Below are positions 18,534 through 24,668 of a stretch of DNA of 45,024 nucleotides, one piece after another. The stretch spans positions 1 through 45,024 of the forward strand of contig JAKSLU010000006.1 in NCBI GenBank assembly GCA_024400995.1, read 5' to 3'. The position numbers were made by a program, and so were the translations under genes. Source of the stretch: Bacteroidaceae bacterium (GTDB lineage: Bacteria; Bacteroidota; Bacteroidia; Bacteroidales; Bacteroidaceae). The notes below the pieces were generated by a model that made no database searches, had not been told where the DNA came from, and saw only the letters and a program-made list of their open reading frames with translations. Within the stretch, counting starts at the first letter, position 1, and each line of letters opens with the position of its first letter.

Positions 18534-19487
18534 ATGCACGGACGCGTAGTACGCAGCACAGGCTCCTGGTATGATGTCCGCACGGACGAGGGACTGCTCG
18601 TTCCCTGCAAGGTGAAGGGCAACTTTCGTCTCCGTGGCATCCGCACCACTAACCCCGTGGCCGTTGGCGACGGGGTTACGCTTTGTGAGCCAGGACAGGA
18701 GGGGCACGCCTTTATCACCGAGATAGATGAGCGTCGCAACTATATCATCCGCCGCGCCAGCAATCTCTCCAAGCAGAGCCACATCCTGGCCGCCAACATC
18801 GACCAGGCCCTGCTCCTCGTCACCGTGGCACGGCCTGAGACGACCACCACGTTCATCGACCGTTTTCTGGCCTCAGCTGAGGCATACAGGGTGCCTGTCA
18901 TTCTGCTCTTCAACAAGCAGGACGACCTGCGCACCGACGAGGAGCGTCAGCTCTCAGAGTACCTGCAACTCATCTACTCCCACATAGGCTACAAGTGCCT
19001 CCCCCTCTCCGCCACCCTTCTGGCCGACGACGAGTCCCAGCGCGCCCCTCTCCGGCAGTTGCTAGAGGGACGTACCACGCTACTGGCCGGCCATAGTGGT
19101 GTGGGCAAGAGCACACTACTCAACGCCTTTATCCCCGACGCCAAGGCGCGTACCGCCGCCATCAGCGAGGCACACGGTTCGGGTCAGCACACAACGACCT
19201 TCTCCGAGCTATACGAACTGCCCTTTGGCGGATCGCTCATCGACGTGCCTGGCATCAAGGGATTTGGCACCTTCGACATGGAGCGCGAGGAACTGGGCCA
19301 CTACTTCCGTGATATATTTGCTGTGAGCCAGGACTGCCGCTTCTCCAACTGCACCCACACCCACGAACCAGGCTGCGCCGTACGTCAGGCGCTGGAGGAG
19401 CACCGCATAGCCCCCAGCCGCTACACCTCCTATCTCTCCATGCTCGAGGATAAGGACGAAAACCGCTACCGCGAAAGTGACAAATAG
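18534..19487 (+). CDS. rsgA: ribosome small subunit-dependent GTPase RsgA
   Basis: RsgA is a late 30S assembly checkpoint GTPase. The 317-residue protein has an N-terminal OB fold and the circularly permuted G domain, with motifs in the order NKQD (G4), GHSGVGKST (G1) and DVPGIKGFG (G3). A C-terminal zinc module CRFSNCTHTHEPGC follows. The motif order is diagnostic. It lies between frr and dacB with gaps of 11 and 9 bases. Confidence 0.96.
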   Translation: MHGRVVRSTGSWYDVRTDEGLLVPCKVKGNFRLRGIRTTNPVAVGDGVTLCEPGQEGHAFITEIDERRNYIIRRASNLSKQSHILAANIDQALLLVTVARPETTTTFIDRFLASAEAYRVPVILLFNKQDDLRTDEERQLSEYLQLIYSHIGYKCLPLSATLLADDESQRAPLRQLLEGRTTLLAGHSGVGKSTLLNAFIPDAKARTAAISEAHGSGQHTTTFSELYELPFGGSLIDVPGIKGFGTFDMEREELGHYFRDIFAVSQDCRFSNCTHTHEPGCAVRQALEEHRIAPSRYTSYLSMLEDKDENRYRESDK

Positions 19488-19496
19488 CCCCTCGCC

Positions 19497-20864
19497 ATGA
19501 AGACTCTCCATAGACTCCCCCTCCTCCTCCCTCTCCTCCTGTGGAGCATCGTGACCAGCATGGTTGCTACGGCACAGACCACGGAGCAGTGTCCGCTCGC
19601 CGACTCACTGGCACAGGTGGTCACGCAGCGCCTCGACTCTATCATCGCAGCCAACCCTGTGCTGATAGAGCGCACGCAACTGGGGCTCTACGTCTATGAC
19701 CTCACAGCCGATAGTGCACTCTATGCCCATGGCCACCATCAGCTCCTGCGTCCCGCCTCTACACAGAAGATACTGACCGCCGTCACAGCACTATCCGCGC
19801 TGGGCGGTGACTACCGTCTGCGCACTACGCTCTCCACCACAGGCAACCTAACCACCGATACCACCCGTACGCGACAGGGCTCCCTCGTTGTGCGTGGAGG
19901 CATGGACCCATGCTATGGGACGGAGGAGGTGCGCACCATGTCACGTGCCGTGCGCGAACTCGGCCTGGACACCATAGAGGGCGACCTCATCCTCGACCTC
20001 AGTCTCAAGGACACCACACGCCTCGGATGGGGTTGGTGCTGGGACGACAAGGCCATACCGCTGCGCCCCCTGCTATGCCAGGGGAGAGACAACTTTGCCC
20101 AGGAGTTTCTTTCCGCCCTGCGGCGTGAGGGGGTCGTACTCACGGGCAGGGTGCGTGAGGCCTACACCACTACCCAGCTCGACCAGATGACGCTCGGCAC
20201 CCAGCCGCTGCGCCAGCTGGCAGAGAGCCGCACCTCCATCGACAGGGTGCTAGAGCGTATGCTCAAGCGCTCCGACAACCACTATGCAGAGAGCATCTTC
20301 TATCAGCTCGGGCGCAGCAGCAAGCAGGCTGCCCAGCGCGTCAGCTCCCTGCTCTCCTCCATCGGACTCGACACCAAGTTGCTGCAGGTGGCCGACGGCA
20401 GTGGGCTCTCGCTCTACAACTACACCACCCCCGAGGCCCTCGTTCTCATCCTGCGCCATGCCTATCGCACGCCAGCCATCTATCAGCATCTACAGCCCGC
20501 ACTCCCTCTCGCCGGCTATGATGGCACGCTCAGCCACCGCATGACCTCTGGAGCCGCACACCACCATGTGATGGCCAAGACGGGCACGCTGACAGGCGTA
20601 TCAACCCTGGCAGGCTATGCCGTAGCTCCCAATGGCCACATGCTAGCCTTCGCCATCATGAACCAGGGTCTGCGTCACACCAGCAGCGGCCATCACTTTC
20701 AGGATGCTGTATGCCAGGCTCTGTGCACTCCCTATGCACAGCCCATTGTGATAGTCCCCGATGACGACACGGCCCACAAGGATGCCCTCCAGCAGCAGGA
20801 CCCCAGTCCGCTGCAGGCTGAGCCCGATGATGCCCCCTCCGACGTAGCCCCCGTAGAGGAATAG
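19497..20864 (+). CDS. dacB: D-Ala-D-Ala carboxypeptidase/endopeptidase (PBP4, family S13)
   Basis: This is a periplasmic enzyme that trims or opens peptidoglycan cross-links. The 455-residue protein begins with a signal peptide (about 1-26, cleavage near VATAQ). It has the three penicillin-binding motifs of S13 enzymes: SxxK at Ser88-Lys91 (PASTQKIL), SDN near 259 and KTG at 361-363. The C-terminus is a short acidic, Pro-rich tail with no homology seen. It is last in the frr-rsgA-dacB unit and is followed directly by a repeat-rich gap. Confidence 0.93.
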   Translation: MKTLHRLPLLLPLLLWSIVTSMVATAQTTEQCPLADSLAQVVTQRLDSIIAANPVLIERTQLGLYVYDLTADSALYAHGHHQLLRPASTQKILTAVTALSALGGDYRLRTTLSTTGNLTTDTTRTRQGSLVVRGGMDPCYGTEEVRTMSRAVRELGLDTIEGDLILDLSLKDTTRLGWGWCWDDKAIPLRPLLCQGRDNFAQEFLSALRREGVVLTGRVREAYTTTQLDQMTLGTQPLRQLAESRTSIDRVLERMLKRSDNHYAESIFYQLGRSSKQAAQRVSSLLSSIGLDTKLLQVADGSGLSLYNYTTPEALVLILRHAYRTPAIYQHLQPALPLAGYDGTLSHRMTSGAAHHHVMAKTGTLTGVSTLAGYAVAPNGHMLAFAIMNQGLRHTSSGHHFQDAVCQALCTPYAQPIVIVPDDDTAHKDALQQQDPSPLQAEPDDAPSDVAPVEE

Positions 20865-20909
20865 CAAGAGGTGGCCTTGTTCGGACTGAAACTCCTCCCA
20901 GAATACTTT

Positions 20910-21216
20910 TGTCCAAAACCGTGCACTTGTGCACTAATGCGTGCAACCATCAGATAGACAACGCTTTACGCAGTGTACAGCCAAACATTTTTGTACACTA
21001 ACTCTGCAATACTCTGCATATAGAGAGTGTACAGCAGTGTACAATAGTGTACAAAAATGTACGGCCCAAACACTGCGTAACGTATTGTAACGCAGTTTGT
21101 TATACCCGCTTTGTGCTCAGTGCACAAGTTTGGGCAAAACTGTTATAGCGAGTACGGCTCACCAACCTATATACTACGGCTCACTACACCGTACACTACG
21201 ACTCACTACCCTATAC
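20910..21216 (+). repeat. composite intergenic repeat, copy 2
   Basis: It has the same module order as 3798-3969. The 28-base dyad motif (20910-20937) matches copy 1 at 24 of 28 positions and contains GTGCAC-T-TGTGCAC. AGTGTACA boxes and their inverses follow (20972-21062). A shorter inverted copy of the dyad motif is at about 21117-21138. Three abutting 22-bp units, 21151-21172, 21173-21194 and 21195-21216, close the block; the last two start ACTACG. The last unit matches a copy-1 unit at 20 of 22 positions. Confidence 0.75.
21026..21065 (+). repeat. four AGTGTACA boxes at exact 10-bp spacing
   Basis: AGTGTACA begins at 21026, 21036 and 21046, and a variant AATGTACG at 21056. TGTACA is itself palindromic. 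The spacing puts every box on the same face of the helix, as in cooperative protein-binding arrays. Further copies occur at 20972 and, inverted, near 20992. Confidence 0.6.
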
Positions 21217-21361
21217 TCTGCAGACGACTGCGCACGTAAAGCGAGATGCGCCTTAGCGCCTTGGCGGGAATAAATCCTAGTCTCCTGATAGCGAAAACTG
21301 TGTCAATCCTAGTCTCTATCTGTGGTATGGAGCATTTCCAGCTACTTTTACAAGACAACAA
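21217..21361. other. gap 3' of the membrane-protein gene
   Basis: No gene is visible. A 12-bp direct repeat AATCCTAGTCTC occurs at 21273-21284 and 21305-21316, 32 bp apart. No convincing terminator for the minus-strand gene at 21362 was found. Confidence 0.35.
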
Positions 21362-21898
21362 TTAATAGAGAAATCCATTGTACCATATTAGGAAGAAATT
21401 GGCTACAATCAGTAGAACGAAAACAAGAATCGTGACGAATATCCAGGCCGCCTTCTTCTTGACACTCTCCTTCTCGAATATAGCAAAATACCTTAGATAA
21501 CGATTCTTCTTCCAATAAATCAGATCACATAATATCCATGAAGGAATTATACCACAGGCTGTAACTATAACCAAATGTCGTCTGATGATTTCCAATGCTG
21601 ATGGACCGTAGCATATCGCCCAAACACCAACCACCAAATACATCGGGAGAGCAAGTAATATCATCGCACCTCCATATTGCGGTATAATTCTTATATGGTT
21701 TGTTATTCGCTCTGTATACTCCTTAAATGTACTAATTCCCTCTCTTTCTTTCAATCGTCTCTTCCAGCAAGGCAAGCAATATAGTGGATATACAACTAAC
21801 CATATGCCTATTGTATAAACAACTAATGTAAAACAATAGTCCAAATTGTGCATTGAAAACAAGAGTCTGTTCAACAACCAGTCTATTTTCTTTATCAT
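21362..21898 (-). CDS. hypothetical four-helix membrane protein
   Basis: I do not recognise this 178-residue protein. It has four hydrophobic stretches fit for membrane helices (about residues 21-42, 77-97, 108-128 and 150-173) separated by Lys/Arg-rich segments. There is a Cys pair in YCLPCWKRR after helix 1. The gene is visibly more A+T-rich than its neighbours. It stands alone between a repeat block (20910-21216) and a palindrome mosaic (21991-22270), which suggests recent acquisition. No promoter box was recognised. Coding status rests on length, hydrophobic periodicity and sensible positive-inside charges. Confidence 0.65.
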   Translation of the reverse strand: MIKKIDWLLNRLLFSMHNLDYCFTLVVYTIGIWLVVYPLYCLPCWKRRLKEREGISTFKEYTERITNHIRIIPQYGGAMILLALPMYLVVGVWAICYGPSALEIIRRHLVIVTACGIIPSWILCDLIYWKKNRYLRYFAIFEKESVKKKAAWIFVTILVFVLLIVANFFLIWYNGFLY

Positions 21899-21990
21899 TT
21901 CTGCTCTAAGATGAGACTTTTCACATAATATTATTCTAGTAGTCTGTAAAGTCTAAAACGTTACAATTCTTTAGTGGCAGTCCTGTACGC

Positions 21991-22270
21991 TAAGGGCTGC
22001 AGGCCCTTCGTTGTACAGCCTAGGGCAAATGGCCGTAGGCCATGACGCCCTAGGTATGTATGCCGACCCAAATAGTACGTCGCAACGCGACACCGTTGTG
22101 TCGCCGCAACGCGGCAATGTCCAGCCCGACCCCCGCCCCCCTCAGTCAGCTGCGCTGACAGCTCCCCCCAGGGGGAGCGATACTCCTAGCGTGCTTGCTA
22201 ACTAACCTAGGGCGTCACTCCCTACGGTCGTTTGCCCTAGGCTACACACCATAGGGCTTTCAGCCCAAGG
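21991..22270. repeat. mosaic of nested palindromes
   Basis: Palindromes sit almost back to back. AAGGGC/GCCCTT is at 21992-22008. An outer stem CCTAGGGC/GCCCTAGG (22019-22054) encloses ATGGCC-GTA-GGCCAT. GCGACAC/GTGTCGC is at 22087-22104, GTCAGC-TGC-GCTGAC at 22145-22159 and GCTCCCCC/GGGGGAGC at 22161-22178. A second outer stem CCTAGGGC/GCCCTAGG at 22206-22241 is an inverted, diverged copy of the first, so the block has terminal inverted repeats about 35 bp long. No transposase or convincing gene lies inside. Confidence 0.65.
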
Positions 22271-22382
22271 AGCCAGCAATCGAACCACCTACTCCTAGGA
22301 TAATTCCCGCAACTATTCCCGCGATTGCACCAGCGCCAGTTTCTATGCATGGAGCGACCGCAGCTCTATGAATCCCTATCAC
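22260..22382 (-). pseudogene. Gly-rich hydrophobic small ORF or gene remnant
   Basis: Read from a GTG at 22382, the minus strand encodes 40 residues. The last part is a glycine-zipper-like hydrophobic stretch (TGAGAIAGIVAGIILG, then VGGSIAGSLG) before a TGA. The open frame continues upstream to a stop at 22442-22440 without an ATG and runs through the flotillin terminator. It may be a small membrane-active peptide or, more likely, the 3' remnant of a larger gene cut by the palindromic block. Function is unknown. Confidence 0.25.
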
Positions 22383-22383
22383 A

Positions 22384-22425
22384 AAGGTGGGCTCTTCTGC
22401 ACAATCTAGCGAAAGAGCCCACCTT
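22384..22425 (-). terminator. terminator of the flotillin gene
   Basis: AAGGTGGGCTCTT (22384-22396) is the perfect reverse complement of 22413-22425, a 13-bp stem with a 16-nt loop, starting 22 bases after the flotillin stop. Only a short T run (TTT) follows on the minus strand. Confidence 0.7.
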
Positions 22426-22446
22426 GTTGTGGTAAAAACTCAGGTC

Positions 22447-23805
22447 TTAGGCCTCCTCGACGGTGGGAGCATCCTGCTTCTTGGCCAGATACTCGGGCAG
22501 GGAGAGACCTGCCTGGTCAAAGAGCTCGTTGAGAGGGGGAACGCTCTTCATCAGACCACTGACAAAGTTGGCGGTAGAGCCTTTGCCGTCGCCATTCTGG
22601 CCGCTGTCCCAAACAGTAACCTTGTCGATGTTGATGCCCTTGACGGCCTCCACCTGTGTCTTGACGAGTTCGGGGAGCTTTTCGAGCAGCAGGAGGGTGT
22701 AGGCCTTGGTGGCATCGCCACCAGCAGCCTTGATCATGCGGTCGTAACCCTCGGCCTGCTTGGTCAGAATCTCATAGAGACCCTTGGCCTCGGCCTCCAT
22801 CTTGGCATAGATAGCATCAGCCTCACCCTTGGCGTTGACGCGCTTCTGCTCGGCCTCAGCCTCGGCAGCGATGACGAGACGCTTCTTTTCGATCTCCTGG
22901 CTGACGAGCACGTCGGCATTCTGGGTGGAACGCTCACGCTCAGCACGGGCCTCCTCGGCCTTGCGCTCAGCGGCGTAGGCCTCTTCCTTGGCTTGGGCCT
23001 CGGCTACCTTCTCGGCAGCTACAGCCTTGCGCTGAGCCTCAGCCTCGGCCTCGCGACGCTCGGCATCACTCTGTGCGATGGCCACCTTGGCCTCGTTCTC
23101 ACCACGCACGGCGGCAGCGTTGGCCTCGGCGGTACGGATACGGGTCTCGCGGACGGCATCTGCCTTACCGATCTCACCGAACTTCTCCTGTTCAGCCACG
23201 CGCACCTTGGCCTCGTTGATAGCCTTGGCGGCAGCCTCCTGACCGAGGGCCTCGATGTAGCCGCTCTCGTCCTTGATATCGGTGACGTTCACGTTGATGA
23301 GGTAGAGACCAATCTTCTTGAGCTCTACATCCACATTGGCGGTGACAGCCTCCAGGAACTTGTCGCGGTCGGCGTTGAGTTCCTCAATGCTCATGGTGGC
23401 GATGACCAGACGGAGCTGGCCGAAGAGGATATCGCGGGCCACCTCCTGGATCTGAGCGGGGCTCTGACCGAGCAGACGCTCGGCGGCGTTGAGCATGTAG
23501 TCGGGATCAGTGCTGATGCCCACGGTGAAGCGGCAGGGCACATCCACGCGGATGTTCTGGCGGGAGAGGGCGTTGGTCAGGTTGGCATCGATACCGATAG
23601 GCGTCAGGCTGCGGTAGCCATAGTCCTGCACGATGGGCCATACCATCTTGCCGCCGCCATGGTAGCAGCGGGCACTGCGGTTGCTGCCAGAGCCATACAC
23701 GACGAGAATCTTGTCGGAGGGGCAACGGCGATAACGGTTGAGGAATGCTGCGAGGCCTCCCAGGAAGACCAGCGCAAGGATAATGATAATAGAAAAGGAG
23801 TCCAT
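22447..23805 (-). CDS. flotillin-family SPFH protein
   Basis: Flotillins scaffold membrane microdomains. The 452-residue protein has one N-terminal membrane segment (SIIIILALVFLGGLAAF), then an SPFH/band-7 domain starting near CPSDKILVVYG. A long Ala/Glu coiled-coil of heptad-like EAEAQRKAVAAEKVAEAQ repeats (about 190-330) and a flotillin C-terminal oligomerisation region (KAYTLLLLEKLPELVKTQ) follow. It is downstream of an NfeD-like gene, the same pairing as YuaF-YuaG in Bacillus. The 64-base gap between them is almost entirely a heptamer array. Confidence 0.93.
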   Translation of the reverse strand: MDSFSIIIILALVFLGGLAAFLNRYRRCPSDKILVVYGSGSNRSARCYHGGGKMVWPIVQDYGYRSLTPIGIDANLTNALSRQNIRVDVPCRFTVGISTDPDYMLNAAERLLGQSPAQIQEVARDILFGQLRLVIATMSIEELNADRDKFLEAVTANVDVELKKIGLYLINVNVTDIKDESGYIEALGQEAAAKAINEAKVRVAEQEKFGEIGKADAVRETRIRTAEANAAAVRGENEAKVAIAQSDAERREAEAEAQRKAVAAEKVAEAQAKEEAYAAERKAEEARAERERSTQNADVLVSQEIEKKRLVIAAEAEAEQKRVNAKGEADAIYAKMEAEAKGLYEILTKQAEGYDRMIKAAGGDATKAYTLLLLEKLPELVKTQVEAVKGINIDKVTVWDSGQNGDGKGSTANFVSGLMKSVPPLNELFDQAGLSLPEYLAKKQDAPTVEEA

Positions 23806-23807
23806 AG

Positions 23808-23856
23808 GGTTTATGGTTTAAGGTTTAATGTTTAATGTTTAATGTTTAATGTTGAG
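23808..23856. repeat. 7-bp-period array (TGTTTAA) between nfeD-like and flotillin
   Basis: Seven exact 7-bp steps read, on the plus strand, GGTTTAT, GGTTTAA, GGTTTAA, three TGTTTAA and TGTTGAG. The array starts two bases from the flotillin start codon and fills most of the gap, so it lies in the flotillin untranslated leader. Confidence 0.8.
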
Positions 23857-23869
23857 GAGTTACTCTTGC

Positions 23870-24478
23870 TTATGCATCTGGGGCTACCAGTAGTGTGCTG
23901 GCGCCGATGACCTGGAGTACCTTGACCTTGGTGCCAGAGGCTATCTCGGGACCATCCGTCAGGGCCTCATACTCACGCAGAGCGCCCTGCAGGCTGACGT
24001 TCACCTTGCCCTTGCTGCTGCGTTGGGCTCCTATGCGGAGATACACATCGGCCGTGTGGCCCACGCACTCCTTGATGCTGACGTTGCCAGAGGCCTCCAG
24101 CTTGAACATGGTGCGCATGATGCAGAAGAACACTGCGACAAACACCACGCCCGTCAGCACAGATACCAGTCCGCGCAGCCACAGGGCCTCAATGGAGCCA
24201 AAGCAAATGCCACCCCAACCAAAGCCGAGCATGAAGTAGATGATTGTACGCACGGAGAACAACTGCGAGATGCCAAAGCTGCCCAGCGTGTGTCCATCGA
24301 CGGAGTCGCCCACGCCGGAGGCATCAAAATCGACATCGGTACTGCTATCAAAATGGTCAATGCCGATGAAGGTGAGCATAGTCTGCACCACAAAGATGGT
24401 GGAGGCGAACAAGGCTACATACCAGTAGAGACGGTCAGCGCCCTCCAGGGCGGAGAACCAAGCGAGGATGTCTTGCAT
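23870..24478 (-). CDS. NfeD-like membrane protein, flotillin partner
   Basis: The 202-residue protein begins MQDILAWFSALEGADRLYWYVAL. It has about three membrane segments (YVALFASTIFVVQTMLTFIG, TIIYFMLGFGWGGICFG and LVSVLTGVVFVAVFFCIM) and a C-terminal OB-like soluble domain (VGHTADVYLRIGAQ...GTKVKVLQVIGASTLLVAP) typical of NfeD/YuaF proteins. The frame stays open to 24556, but the promoter box at 24510-24503 lies inside that extension, so the start is taken as the ATG at 24478. It probably assists the downstream flotillin. Confidence 0.85.
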   Translation of the reverse strand: MQDILAWFSALEGADRLYWYVALFASTIFVVQTMLTFIGIDHFDSSTDVDFDASGVGDSVDGHTLGSFGISQLFSVRTIIYFMLGFGWGGICFGSIEALWLRGLVSVLTGVVFVAVFFCIMRTMFKLEASGNVSIKECVGHTADVYLRIGAQRSSKGKVNVSLQGALREYEALTDGPEIASGTKVKVLQVIGASTLLVAPDA

Positions 24479-24502
24479 AGGAAAAAGAGGTTTATCTGCG
24501 GG

Positions 24503-24510
24503 CAAATTTA
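24503..24510 (-). promoter_or_regulatory. promoter -7 box of the NfeD-flotillin unit
   Basis: Minus-strand TAAATTTG matches TAnnTTTG exactly, 24 bases upstream of the chosen ATG. It decides the start of the NfeD-like gene. Confidence 0.5.
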
Positions 24511-24617
24511 CTTCTTTCTCACGAATGTGAGGGAGTTTTGGTAGCAAAAAACGCACTTTTAGCAGAAAAATAATGAAAAAAATGCTCCTCGCGTGCGTGT
24601 ATATGGTATAATTGTAC

Positions 24618-24625
24618 TATATTTG
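24618..24625 (+). promoter_or_regulatory. promoter -7 box of the beta-helix protein gene
   Basis: TATATTTG matches TAnnTTTG, 43 bases before the ATG at 24669. It is divergent from the NfeD-flotillin promoter. Confidence 0.5.
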
Positions 24626-24668
24626 CGCACTCAACACAAAACAAAACTAAAACTAATGAACGAGAAAC

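Noticed and set aside
21151-21216. CRISPR array
   Set aside because: The 22-bp units abut with no spacers and no cas genes are near.
22011-22205. Small gene inside the palindrome mosaic
   Set aside because: The frame is made of back-to-back palindromes and encodes a Pro/Thr-rich product with no sign of selection.
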